Positions 10,437 to 19,431 of a stretch of 64,000 nucleotides of DNA are shown one piece after another. This DNA comes from Streptomyces sp. P3 (GTDB taxonomy: Bacteria > Actinomycetota > Actinomycetes > Streptomycetales > Streptomycetaceae): positions 2,852,001-2,916,000 of the forward strand of contig JAFEKX020000001.1 of assembly GCA_016893485.2 (NCBI GenBank). The letters run 5' to 3'. The position numbers and the translations under genes were made by a program. Numbering within the stretch: position 1 is the stretch's first letter; each line of letters starts with the position of its first letter. The notes under the pieces are model-generated. The model did not search any database and was not told the origin of the DNA. It saw only the letters and a list, made by a program, of their open reading frames with translations.

Positions 10437-10526
10437 TCAAGCCTGCCACGCCGCCCACCCGACCAGCACTTTCGACGCCCGTCGGTTACCGAGCCCCTCG
10501 CGGAGAGCGCGTACGGCCCTGGTCAC
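10437..10526 (-). CDS. Possible 29-residue small protein overlapping the acetyltransferase stop
   Basis: A short frame starts at a GTG that overlaps the acetyltransferase stop as GTGA, the same coupling arrangement used by several genes in this window. It encodes a basic, probably helical peptide ([16 protein letters not shown], then ASKVLVGWAAWQA). The antiporter start lies 43 bases downstream. No family is recognised. It could also be chance coding potential in high-GC DNA, so it is listed only as a candidate. Confidence 0.3.
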   Translation of the reverse strand: MTRAVRALREGLGNRRASKVLVGWAAWQA

Positions 10527-11005
10527 GCGGCCGGTGTCAGCGCCCGCCGCATCGCCCGGTGCGGAATACCGGCGTCCGGGAACTCCGATCCGTACGCCTC
10601 GTAGCCGAGCCGCTCATAGAACCCCAGGGCATGCGTCTGCGCATGCAGATCCACGGCGGTGAGCCCACGCGCGCGTGCCGCGTCCTCGATGGCCCGCACC
10701 AGCGCGACCCCGACCCCGAGCCCCCGCGCCTCCTCGCGCACGGCCAGCCGCCCCAGGGACCCCACGCTCAGGTCCCCACCGGACTTCGCCGCAGCGGCCT
10801 CGCCGTGCAGCAACCGCCCGGTCCCGAGCGGCGTCCCGTCCTCACGCACGGCCAGCACATGCGTCGCCACGGCGTCGTACTCGTCGTACTCGATCTCCTG
10901 GGCCACGCCCTGCTCGACGACGAAGACCTCCTTGCGCACCGCGAAGCAGGCCTCACGGTCGGCCGGGTCCTCGGCGACACGCACCACGTAGAGCGTCGGA
11001 CTCAT
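10523..11005 (-). CDS. GNAT family N-acetyltransferase (ElaA-like)
   Basis: This is a 160-residue acetyltransferase using acetyl-CoA, similar to the ElaA/GNAT subgroup. The conserved CoA-binding motif A is [21 protein letters not shown], matching the (R/Q)xxGxG/A pattern, preceded by the beta-strand [18 protein letters not shown]. The C-terminal motif [15 protein letters not shown] is typical of this subgroup. The ATG overlaps the rluD stop as ATGA, so the two are probably translated in a coupled way. The gene is intact. The substrate is unknown, and co-location with a pseudouridine synthase does not define it. Confidence 0.83.
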   Translation of the reverse strand: MSPTLYVVRVAEDPADREACFAVRKEVFVVEQGVAQEIEYDEYDAVATHVLAVREDGTPLGTGRLLHGEAAAAKSGGDLSVGSLGRLAVREEARGLGVGVALVRAIEDAARARGLTAVDLHAQTHALGFYERLGYEAYGSEFPDAGIPHRAMRRALTPAA

Positions 11006-11946
11006 GCGTACGTCTCCTCGCGCACCAGGTCCAGGGCCTGCTGGAGGTCGTCCGGGTAGCCGCTCTCGAACTCGACCCACTGGCCGTCCGCCGGGTGCTC
11101 GAAGCCGAGCCGCACGGCGTGCAGCCACTGGCGGGTCAGGCGCAGCCGCTTGGCGAGCGTCGGGTCGGCGCCGTAGGTCAGGTCGCCCACGCACGGGTGG
11201 CGGTGGGCCGCCATGTGCACGCGGATCTGGTGGGTGCGGCCTGTCTCCAGCTTCACGTCGAGCAGGGAGGCCGCGCGGAACGCCTCGATGAGGTCGTAGT
11301 GCGTGACCGACGGCTTGCCCTCGGCGGTGACCGCCCACTTGTAGTCGTGGTTCGGGTGGCGGCCGATGGGGGCGTCGATGGTGCCGCTGGTCGGGTCGGG
11401 GTGGCCCTGGACCAGCGTGTGGTAGCGCTTGTCGACCGTGCGCTCCTTGAACTGGCGCTTCAGGGAGGTGTACGCCCGCTCCGACTTGGCGACGACCATC
11501 AGGCCGGAGGTGCCGACGTCGAGGCGGTGCACGATGCCCTGGCGCTCGGCGGCACCGGACGTCGAGATGCGGTACCCGGCGGCGGCGAGGCCGCCGATGA
11601 CCGTGGTCCCGGTCCAGCCGGGGCTGGGGTGGGCGGCGACGCCGACCGGCTTCACGATCACGATCACGTCGTCGTCGTCGTAGACGATCTCCATGCCCTC
11701 GACCGGTTCGGCGACGATCTGCACGGGCGCGGGCGCCTGCGGCATCTCGACCTCGAGCCACGCCCCGCCGTGCACCCGCTCGGACTTCCCGACCACCGAG
11801 CCGTCGACCGTGACCTTCCCCGCCGCGGCCAGCTCGGCGGCCTTCGTACGGGAGAAGCCGAACATGCGGGAGATGGCGGCGTCGACACGCTCGCCCTCCA
11901 GGCCGTCGGGCACGGGCAGGTTTCGGATCTCGGGAACTGTGCTCAC
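11002..11946 (-). CDS. rluD: 23S rRNA pseudouridine synthase RluD
   Basis: This is a RluA/RluD-family enzyme that isomerises uridines in large-subunit rRNA. An N-terminal S4 RNA-binding domain ([19 protein letters not shown], then [13 protein letters not shown]) precedes the catalytic domain with the signature [16 protein letters not shown], in which the aspartate is the catalytic residue. The conserved [11 protein letters not shown] segment follows. The GTG at 11946 gives 314 residues starting [18 protein letters not shown]; a further ten in-frame codons upstream reach an ATG at 11976 but are less likely. The gene is intact. It sits downstream of lspA, a linkage common in bacteria, and overlaps the acetyltransferase by four bases. 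Confidence 0.92.
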   Translation of the reverse strand: MSTVPEIRNLPVPDGLEGERVDAAISRMFGFSRTKAAELAAAGKVTVDGSVVGKSERVHGGAWLEVEMPQAPAPVQIVAEPVEGMEIVYDDDDVIVIVKPVGVAAHPSPGWTGTTVIGGLAAAGYRISTSGAAERQGIVHRLDVGTSGLMVVAKSERAYTSLKRQFKERTVDKRYHTLVQGHPDPTSGTIDAPIGRHPNHDYKWAVTAEGKPSVTHYDLIEAFRAASLLDVKLETGRTHQIRVHMAAHRHPCVGDLTYGADPTLAKRLRLTRQWLHAVRLGFEHPADGQWVEFESGYPDDLQQALDLVREETYA

Positions 11947-12022
11947 CCGGTCGAGTATGCCGGACGGGTCCGACACCGCCTTACCGAAGCCCGTGCCGCG
12001 GCCCGGACAGCGGCCCGCGCGG

Positions 12023-12603
12023 TCAGTCCTTGTGGACGGTGCCGTCCGGGTCCAAGCCGCGGAAGGAGAGCAGCACGATCAGGATGCCGCCGCACACGAT
12101 CGCCGAGTCGGCGAGGTTGAAGACGGCGAAGCCCTTGGGCGCGATGAAGTCGACGACCTCGCCCTGGAAGATGCCGGGCGAGCGGAAGATCCGGTCGGTG
12201 AGGTTGCCGAGCGCACCGCCCAGCAGCAGGCCGAGCGCGATCGCCCACGGCAGGCTGTAGAGCTTGCGGGCCAGCCGGGCGATCACCACGATCACGGCGG
12301 CCGCGATCATCGTGAAGATGACCGTGAAGGCCGCGCCGAACCCGAAGGCGGCACCCGGATTGCGGATCGCGTGGAACTCGAGCCAGTCCCCGAAGACCTC
12401 GATCGGCGCGTGGTGCTCCAGCTTGGCGACCACGAGCAGCTTGCTGACCAGGTCGAGGGTGTACGCGAAGGCGGCCACCGCGAACAGCACGGCGATCCGG
12501 CGCCTGCCCCTGGGGGCGACGACGCGGTGCCACCCTGCTCCGGCTCGGCCCCCGCCGCCTCTGGGGTATCCGGCGTACCGATGATGCGCTCCGCCTCTGC
12601 CAC
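12023..12603 (-). CDS. lspA: Signal peptidase II (prolipoprotein signal peptidase), frame broken
   Basis: This is a membrane aspartic protease that cleaves the signal peptide of lipid-modified prolipoproteins. Four hydrophobic helices are visible. The two catalytic aspartates lie in GNLTDRIFR and in [12 protein letters not shown], and RNPGAAFGF is the conserved substrate-side motif. A ~35-residue acidic cytoplasmic N-terminus ([19 protein letters not shown]) is common in Streptomyces LspA. The frame breaks at 12512-12516, where a run of five G should be six; repaired length is 193 residues. The gene starts with GTG and lies directly upstream of rluD. Target lipoproteins are not encoded nearby. 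Confidence 0.92.
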
Positions 12604-12664
12604 GTGAGTCCCTCAGCCTAGGTACCTAACTCAGGATGAGGGTACGGCACGCCTGTCGGGGGCC

Positions 12665-13856
12665 TCAGTACCGGCGTTCCTGCTTCTGCTTGCACTCGAC
12701 GCAGAGGGTGGCCCGGGGAAGGCCTGCATACGGGCCTTGCCGATCGGGTTGCCGCAGTTCTCGCACAGGCCGTAGGTGCCGGCGTCCAGCTTCCCCAGGG
12801 CGCGCTCGGTCTGGATCAGCATCTCGCGCGCGTTGGCGGCCAGCGCCATCTCGCTCTCGCGCGTGATGTTCTTGGTGCCGGTGTCGGCGTCGTCGTCGCC
12901 AGCGCCGTCCCCGGAGTCCCGCATCAGACCGGCGAGGGCCTGCTCGGTGGACGTGATCTCCTCGCTCAGCCGCGCGGCCTCGGACTGCAGCTCGGTACGG
13001 GCCTCCTCGACCTCCTCCGGCGTCCAGGGGTCCTCTCCGGGGCGTACCGCGAGCTCACCGGGCACCGCCGCGACCCGCGCCTTCGGAACGGCCCTCTTCG
13101 CCGCCGTGGCCGTGCCAGGAGTCTTCTTCGCAACCACCGTCGTGGCTCCCGTCTGCTCCGCGGCCTGCGCCGCGCCTGCCTTCGCCTTCTTGGCCGCGCT
13201 CTTCTTCGTGCCGGTCGCGCTCTTCTTCGTGCCGGTCGTGCTGTTCTTCGTGCCGGCCGTGCTCTTGGTCGCCGTGGTGCGGTTGGTGCCTGCGGTGCGT
13301 TTGGTGTCCGCGGTGCTGTTCGTGCCGGTGGCGCTCGTCGCGCCTGTGGCGCTATTCGTGCCCGCCGTGCTCTTCGCGGAACCGTTCTTCGCGCTGGTGA
13401 TGCTCTCCGTAGGACTGCTCTTCGCCGATGTGCTCTCCGGGGCGACGGTTTCTCCACCCCTGCTTTCTTCACCGCTGCTTTCTTCACGGCCGTCTTCTTG
13501 GCGACCGTCTTCTTCACGGCCGTCTTCTTGGCGACCGTCTTCTTCACGGCCGTCTTCTTGGCGACCGTCTTCTTCACGGCCGTCTTCTTGGTCTCCGTGG
13601 ACTTGGGAGCGGCAGCCACCTTCGTAGCGGGCGCCTTCGTAGCGGTCGCCTTCGTAGCCCGCGTCCCCGTCTTCGTTTCCGTAGCCGTCGCCTTCTTCGT
13701 AGCCGTGGATTTCGCCGCGCTCTTCCTGACCGCCGCCCCCTTCGCGGCCCCCGGTCTCTCGGCCCCTTCCCCGGTCGCCTTCTTCGAAGAAGCCGCCTTC
13801 GTAGCGACCGCCTTCTTCGCCGCGGTCCTCTTCGTTGCGGTCTTCTTCGCCACCAT
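12665..13856 (-). CDS. TraR/DksA-type zinc-finger protein with long Lys/Ala-rich N-terminus (frame broken)
   Basis: The C-terminal ~120 residues form a DksA/TraR-like domain: an acidic coiled coil ([20 protein letters not shown]) and a four-cysteine zinc finger (CENC ... CVEC, with [16 protein letters not shown] between). The N-terminal ~250 residues are highly rich in Lys, Ala and Thr ([14 protein letters not shown]), like histone-H1-type or mycobacterial HupB tails, and are encoded partly by a 30-base tandem repeat. The frame breaks near 13446 and at 12715-12718. DksA-like proteins act on RNA polymerase; a DNA- or RNA-binding tail is inferred from charge. It lies between lspA and the divergent ileS and is about 398 residues after repair. 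Whether it binds ppGpp-responsive polymerase is unknown. Confidence 0.8.
13481..13591. repeat. 30-base tandem repeat inside the zinc-finger gene, 3.7 copies
   Basis: A 30-base unit is repeated identically at 13481-13510, 13511-13540 and 13541-13570, with a 21-base partial copy to 13591. On the coding (minus) strand each unit encodes ten residues of the type [10 protein letters not shown]. The exact identity of the copies, including synonymous positions, indicates recent slippage or unequal exchange and makes the copy number likely to vary between strains. Confidence 0.9.
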
Positions 13857-14158
13857 GGCCGCGGCCCCTTCTCACATTTTGTGATCACGCACGCGAATCG
13901 TGCTGGGACGATAAATCGACTTGAGTCCCGCGGCAACGGGGCACGCCGCCCGATTCGCCCACCCCTCTGGCCTCGCGCGACGAGCCTGCATGCGTTGTGC
14001 CCAGCTCCCCGCCGGGTAATCCGCCGAGTCCGACACCCCGAACGTCGAACGCGTGTTCAGCGCCATTCGAGTCACGCGACGGGTCGGCAAGCCTTCCGCC
14101 GGGGCCCTCACAAAACCGGTCGGCCGCTGTCGGTGCGGCCCCGTACACTGGGCGGAGC
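13857..14158. promoter_or_regulatory. Divergent intergenic region between the zinc-finger gene and the ileS leader
   Basis: No gene is seen here. The region must hold the promoters of the minus-strand zinc-finger gene and of ileS. The most A/T-rich stretch (CTCACATTTTGTGATCACGC at about 13871-13890, next to the zinc-finger start) is a candidate regulatory site containing the near-palindrome TTGTGATCAC, but no factor can be assigned. Confidence 0.4.
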
Positions 14159-14453
14159 GAGAAGCGTGGATGGGGACGAGTAGCGGCGTACGCAGCCCAG
14201 AGCGACCCGGGGACGGTGGAAGCCCGGGGGCCAGCGCGACGTGAAGATCACCCCGGAGCCGCCGGAAGAAAGCCGCAGCCTCCCAGCAGCGGCCGGTAGA
14301 CCCGGTATCGCGACCCCAATGAGGGGGCTCACTGGTGCGCCAGACGCGCCGGGGAGCCAAGGAGGGTGGTACCGCGGGAGCGCGCCGCACACGGCGTACG
14401 GAAAGTCGTAGCTCTCGTCCCTCCGGACGGAAGGCAGAAAGTCCGCCGGAGGA
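14159..14453 (+). ncRNA. Isoleucine T-box leader, probably controlling translation
   Basis: The leader carries the T-box sequence AGGGTGGTACCGCG at 14363-14376, which binds the free CCA end of uncharged tRNA. Upstream, GGGACGAGTA, AGCGACCCGGGGACGGTGG and the AUC isoleucine codon at 14247-14249 (in GTGAAGATCACC) fit Stem I with its specifier loop. CCCTCC (14419-14424) can pair either with GGAGGG in the T-box (14361-14366) or, as CTCCGG (14421-14426), with CCGGAG (14446-14451), which covers the ileS ribosome site GGAGGA. No terminator U tract is present, so control of translation initiation by uncharged tRNA-Ile is the best reading, as known for actinobacterial ileS T-boxes. Confidence 0.9.
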
Positions 14454-14462
14454 AGCTCGCTG

Positions 14463-17400
14463 ATGACAACGCCGACGTACCGCCAGGTGCCCGCCCAGGT
14501 CGACCTGCCCGCGCTCGAGCACGCCGTGCTCGACTTCTGGCGCGAGCAGAAGATCTTCGCCAAGACCCTGGATCAGTCCGAGGGGCGCCCCGAGTGGGTG
14601 TTCTACGAGGGCCGCCCACGGCCAACGGCATGCCGGGCGCCCACCACATCGAGGCGCGCGTCTTCAAGGACGTCTTCCCTCGCTTCCGGACCATGCGCGG
14701 CTACCACGTGGGCCGCAAGGCCGGCTGGGACTGCCACGGTCTCCCGGTGGAGCTGGCGGTCGAGAAGGAGCTGGGCTTCACCGACAAGCAGGACATCGAG
14801 GCGTACGGCATCGCCGAGTTCAACGCCAAGTGCCGCGACTCCGTGACCCGGCACACCGACGCCTTCACCGAGCTGACGACCCGCATGGGGTACTGGGTCG
14901 ACCTCGACGACGCCTACCGCACCATGGACCCCGAGTACATCGAGTCGGTCTGGTGGTCGCTCAAGGAGATCTTCAACAAGGGCCTACTGGTCCAGGACTA
15001 CCGCGTCGCCCCCTGGTGCCCGCGCGACCAGACGGGCCTCTCGGACCACGAGCTGGCGCAGGGCTACGAGACGGTCGTCGACCCCTCCGTGTACGTCCGT
15101 TTCCCGCTCACCTCCGGTCCGCTGGCCGGCCGTGCCGCACTCCTGGTCTGGACGACGACCCCTGGACGCTGGTGTCCAACACGGCCGTCGCCGCCCACCC
15201 CGAGGTCACCTACGTCGTCGCGACCAAGGGCACTGAAGGCGCCGAGCAGCTCGTCGTCGCCGAGCCGCTGCTCGCCAAGGCCCTCGGCGAGGGCTGGGAG
15301 ACCACCGGTGAGACCTTCACCGGCGCCGAGATGGAACGCTGGACGTATCAACGTCCGTTCGAGCTCGTGGAGTTCCCGGAGCCCGCCCACTACGTGGTGA
15401 ACGCGGAGTACGTGACGACCGAGGACGGTACAGGTCTGGTCCACCAGTCCCCGCCTTCGGCGAGGACGACCTCAAGGTCTGCCGCGCGTACGGCCTCCCG
15501 GTGGTCAACCCGGTCCGCCCGAACGGCACCTTCGAGGAGAGCGTCCCCTCGTGGGCGGTGTCTTCTTCAAGAAGGCCGACGAAAAGCTCACCGAGGACCT
15601 CAAGGACCGCGGTCTGCTCTTCAAGCACGTGCCGTACGAGCACAGTTACCCGCACTGCTGGCGCTGCCACACCGCGCTCCTGTACTACGCGCAGCCCTCC
15701 TGGTACATCCGCACCACGGCCGTCAAGGACCGCCTCCTCGAGGAGAACGAGAACACCAACTGGTTCCCGGACACGGTCAAGCACGGCCGGTACGGCGACT
15801 GGCTGAACAACAACATCGACTGGGCGCTGTCCCGCAGCCGCTACTGGGGCACCCTGCTCCCGATCTGGCGCTGCGAGGACAACCACCTGACCGTGGTGGG
15901 CTCCCGCGCGGAGCTGACCGAGCTGACCGGCACCGACCAGTCGGCCCTCGACCCGCACCGCCCGTTCATCGACGCGGTCACCTTCGCCTGCCCCGAGTGC
16001 GGCGAGACGGCCACGCGCGTGCCCGAGGTCATCGACGCCTGGTACGACTCGGGCTCGATGCCGTTCGCGCAGTGGGGATACCCGTACAAGAACAAGGAGC
16101 TGTTCGAGAGCCGTTACCCGGCGCAGTTCATCTCCGAGGCGATCGACCAGACCCGCGGCTGGTTCTACACGCTGATGGCGATCGGCACCCTGGTCTTCGA
16201 CAAGTCGTCGTACGAGAACGTCGTCTGCCTCGGCCACATCCTCGCCGAGGACGGCCGCAAGATGTCCAAGCACCTGGGCAACATCCTGCAGCCGATCCCG
16301 CTGATGGACCAGCACGGGGCGGACGCGGTGCGGTGGTTCATGGCCGCGGGCGGTTCCCCGTGGGCGGCACGCCGCGTGGGTCACGGCACGATCCAGGAGG
16401 TCGTCCGCAAGACCCTCCTGACGTACTGGAACACGGTCGCCTTCCAGGCCCTGTACGCCCGCACGTCCGACTGGGCGCCCAGCGCGGCGGACCCGGCCCC
16501 GGCCGACCGCCCGGTCCTGGACCGCTGGCTGCTGTCCGAACTCCACGCCCTCACCGACCAGGTGACACAGGCACTGGAGTCCTACGACACCCAGCGCGCC
16601 GGCAAGCTCCTCTCCGCGTTCGTCGACGACCTGTCGAACTGGTACGTCCGCCGCTCCCGCCGCCGCTTCTGGCAGGGCGACAAGGCCGCGCTGCGCACCC
16701 TGCACGAGGTCGTCCAGACGGTCACCCAGCTGATGGCCCCGCTGACCCCGTTCATCACCGAGCGGGTCTGGCAGGACCTCATCGTCCCGGTGACCCCGGA
16801 CGCCCCGAGTCGGTCCACCTCTCCTCGTGGCCGGAGGCGGACCTCTCCGTCATCGACCCCGAGCTGTCGAAGCAGATGGTCCTCGTACGGCGCCTGGTGG
16901 AGCTCGGCCGGGCCACGCGCGCGGAGTCGGGCGTCAAGACGCGTCAGCCGCTGTCCCGCGCGCTGATCGCGGCCACGGGCTTCGGCACCCTCGACCCGGA
17001 GCTGCACGCGCAGATCACGGAGGAGCTGAACGTCGAGGGCCTCGCCTCGCTGAGCGAGGTCGGCGGCTCGCTCGTCGACACCACGGCGAAGGCCAACTTC
17101 CGCGCCCTGGGCAAGCGGTTCGGCAAGCGCGTCCAGGACGTGGCCAAGGCGGTGGCGAACGCGGACGCCGCCGCCCTGTCCCTGGCGCTGCGCGAGGGCA
17201 CGGCGACCGTCGAGGTGGACGGCGAGACCATCACGCTGGCCCCGGATGAGGTGATCATCACGGAGACCCCGCGCGAGGGCTGGTCCGTGGCCTCCGACTC
17301 GGGGGCGACCGTCGCCCTCGACCTGGAGATCACCGAGGAACTGCGGCAGGCGGGCCTGGCCCGTGACGCGATCCGGCTGATCCAGGAGTCCCGCAAGAAC

Positions 17401-17604
17401 AGCGGCCTGGACGTCGCCGACCGGATCGCCCTGCGCTGGACGTCCACCGACCCTGCGGTCATCGCGGCCCTGTCCGAGCACGCGTCCCTGATCGCCGACG
17501 AGGTTCTCGCGACGGACTTCGCCCAGGGCGAGGCGGACGACAGTTACGGCCCGGCGTTCACGGACGAGGGGTTGTCGCTGGTCTTCCGCCTGCACAAGGC
17601 GTAG
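14463..17604 (+). CDS. ileS: Isoleucyl-tRNA synthetase, GXHH signature variant (frame broken)
   Basis: This class I synthetase charges tRNA-Ile. It is about 1,047 residues after repair and resembles the Thermus-like/type 2 group. ATG at 14463 follows GGAGGA by nine bases. The class I signature, normally HXGH, reads GAHH (in NGMPGAHHIEARVFKD; codons 14636-14647); KMSKS is intact as GRKMSKHLGN. Editing (CP1) domain and metal-site cysteines (HCWRCH, CPECGE) are present, as is GWDCHGLPVE. The frame is broken near 14612, 15159-15162, 15449-15452, 15545-15548 and 16803-16806, all C runs one base short, so this is an artefact in an essential gene. It is monocistronic, with a T-box leader upstream and a strong terminator 17 bases downstream. 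Confidence 0.95.
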
Positions 17605-17620
17605 GCGCCACCGGTACGGC

Positions 17621-17657
17621 AAAGGGCCCGGCCTCCTTCCTGGAGGCCGGGCCCTTT
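17621..17657. terminator. Bidirectional-looking terminator after ileS
   Basis: A perfect 16-base-pair stem (AAAGGGCCCGGCCTCC with its complement) and 5-base loop end in CTTTGC, directly after the ileS stop. The A-rich start and U-rich end would serve transcripts from either side. Confidence 0.88.
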
Positions 17658-17678
17658 GCTCCGCCCGACGGCGGCCAC

Positions 17679-17730
17679 CTCACGCGAGCCAACGGTCAAC
17701 TCACGCGAACCAGCACTCAACTCGCGTAAA
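17679..17730. repeat. 21-base direct repeats between two terminators
   Basis: Two imperfect 21-base copies (17679-17699 and 17700-17720) share CTCACGCGA(G/A)CCA and end in CTCAA/GTCAA; a third, shortened copy (CTCGCGTAAA) follows. They lie in the non-coding strip between the terminators of the convergent ileS and divIVA genes. Function unknown. Confidence 0.6.
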
Positions 17731-17768
17731 AGGGCGGGGCCCCGGATCGAAATCCGGGGCCCCGCCCT
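17731..17768. terminator. Terminator for the divIVA end of the dcw cluster
   Basis: A perfect 17-base-pair stem (AGGGCGGGGCCCCGGAT with its complement) closes a CGAA tetraloop, 36 bases beyond the divIVA stop. It faces the ileS terminator and insulates the two convergent units. Confidence 0.88.
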
Positions 17769-17804
17769 GAACGCTGCCGACGCCCAAGGCGTACTAAAGG
17801 CCGG

Positions 17805-19038
17805 TCAGTTGTCGTCCTCGTCGATCAGGAACCCGCGCATCGGCGAGGGAGCCTGGCCCATCGACGACGGGCCCTGCGGCCGGACCGGAGCCATCGGCTG
17901 GGTCATGGCCGGGGACATCTGCTGCTGGCCGCCGTAGGACGGACCGGCGGGCGGCGGGCCGCCCATGCCCTGGTTGCCGCCGTACGACGGGGCGCTCGCG
18001 CCGGCCGGGGCCATGGAAGGCGCCGGGGACGGCGGAAGCGACGCGGTCGCCGGAGTGCGCGGCGGGGCCAGCGAGTCGTCGGCCTGGGTCTCCAACTGAC
18101 GCAGCTGGGACTCGAGGTAGGACTTCAGACGCGTGCGGTACTCGCGCTCGAAGCCGCGCAGGTCCTCGACCTTGCGCTCCAGCGTGGCGCGGGCGGACTC
18201 CAGGGAGCCCATCGCGACGCGGTGCTTCTCCTGCGCGTCCCGCTCCAGGGCGTCGGCCTTGGCACGGGCGTCACGCTCGAGACCCTCGGCGCGCGAACGG
18301 GCCTCGCCGACAATCTTGTTGGCCTCGGAACGGGCCTCGGCGATCGCCTGGTCGGCGGTCTGCTGAGCCAGCGAGAGGACACGGGCGGCGCTGTCGCCAC
18401 CGGGGCCCTGCTGCGGCATGCCGCCGCCCATCGGACCGCCCATGGGGCCGCCCATCTGCTGCTGCATCTGGGGCTGACCCTGCATCGGGCCCTGGCCCAT
18501 CTGCTGCATCTGACCCTGCATCGGGCCACCTTGGCCCATCGGACCCTGACCCATGGGGCCCTGGCCCATCGGACCCTGGCCCATCGGGCCCTGACCCTGC
18601 GGGCCGCCCTGGCCGGCGGGCAGCTGCGGGGCACCGCTCGGCAGCTGGGGCGGGCCGCCCATGGGGCCGCCCATCTGCTGCTGCGGCGGGCCCGATATGC
18701 CGGCGGGCACCGGGGCGCCCGGACCGCGCATGCCTTGCGGGGGCATGCCCTGCTGGGGCATCCCCTGCTGCTGCATGCCGCCTTGCTGCATGCCGCCCTG
18801 CTGCATGCCACCCTGCTGCTGGTCCTGTTCGGGGGCTTGCGCATGTTCTGTTGGTTCTGCGCGGCCGCACGCGTGGCGGCGGCCAGCTTGGCGCGCAGAT
18901 CCTCGTTCTCCCGCAACAGGCGGGTCAGTTCGGCTTCGACCTCGTCGAGGAAGGCATCGACCTCGTCCTCGTCATAGCCTTCTCGGAGGCGGACGGTCGT
19001 GAACTGCTTGTTCCGCACGTCCTCGGGGTCAACGGCAT
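17805..19038 (-). CDS. divIVA: Polar growth determinant DivIVA (frame broken)
   Basis: This is a coiled-coil scaffold that marks hyphal tips and directs apical wall growth in Streptomyces. The N-terminal lipid-binding domain reads MPLTPEDVRNKQFTTVRL, then EGYDEDEVDAFLDEVEAEL, after repair at 19025-19028 (four G for five). A first coiled coil runs to RKPPEQDQQQ (second break at 18831-18835). It is followed by a long Gln/Met/Gly/Pro-rich linker with GPMGQ repeats, a second coiled coil (ERDARAKADALERDAQEKHR) and an acidic tail ending LIDEDDN. About 411 residues is close to the S. coelicolor protein. ATG 19038 follows AGGTGA. In S. coelicolor DivIVA is essential and phosphorylated by AfsK; that is family knowledge, not seen here. 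Confidence 0.94.
18531..18605. repeat. 15-base degenerate tandem repeat in the divIVA linker
   Basis: Five consecutive 15-base units encode GPMGQ-like pentapeptides on the minus strand; copies differ by one to three bases except the last, which is more diverged. Flanking DNA encodes related MQQGG and QMQQ motifs. Length variation of this linker between strains is expected. Confidence 0.8.
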
Positions 19039-19090
19039 CTCTTCACCTCAACGTAGTCATCGGCAGTCGGCAAGACCGTATCGTCCACTG

Positions 19091-19381
19091 TCACCTCGCG
19101 AGATTGCCCACGATAGAGATCAAGATGTAGACGATGATCATCAGGACGAAGAAGGACAGGTCGAGCGCCACGCCCCCGAGACGCAACGGCGGGATGAACC
19201 GCCGTAGAAGCTTCAACGGTGGATCGGTGACAGTGTAGGCGGCCTCCAGAACGACCACCATCGCCTTGCCGGGTTGCCATGAGCGGGCGAACTGGAAGAC
19301 GTAGTCCATGACCAACCGGAAGATGAGCACGATGAGGAACACCATCAGCGCGACGTAGATCACCTGCGCGAACACGCTCAT
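19091..19381 (-). CDS. ylmG: YggT/YlmG family membrane protein
   Basis: This small integral membrane protein of 96 residues in the YggT family has two hydrophobic helices (residues 5-27 and about 70-92) joined by a loop with the family motif DPPLKLLRRFIPPLRLGGVA. It sits between sepF and divIVA, the conserved place for ylmG in Gram-positive bacteria and the counterpart of chloroplast YlmG proteins linked to division or nucleoid placement. The precise role is unknown. The frame is intact, ATG 19381, with intervals of about 50 bases to each neighbour, consistent with one transcript. Confidence 0.9.
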   Translation of the reverse strand: MSVFAQVIYVALMVFLIVLIFRLVMDYVFQFARSWQPGKAMVVVLEAAYTVTDPPLKLLRRFIPPLRLGGVALDLSFFVLMIIVYILISIVGNLAR

Positions 19382-19431
19382 GGCCTGTCTTTCCCTCTCC
19401 CCTGTTCCGTGCTTCCTAGCGGCTGTCTGTC

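Noticed and set aside
13481..13591. Regular 30-base repeats resembling a CRISPR array
   Set aside because: The units are directly adjacent with no spacers, and they encode [10 protein letters not shown] in frame within a gene.
14463..17604. ileS as a pseudogene because of five frame breaks
   Set aside because: All five breaks are C-run shortenings in a gene with intact motifs and an intact T-box, so error is far more likely than decay.
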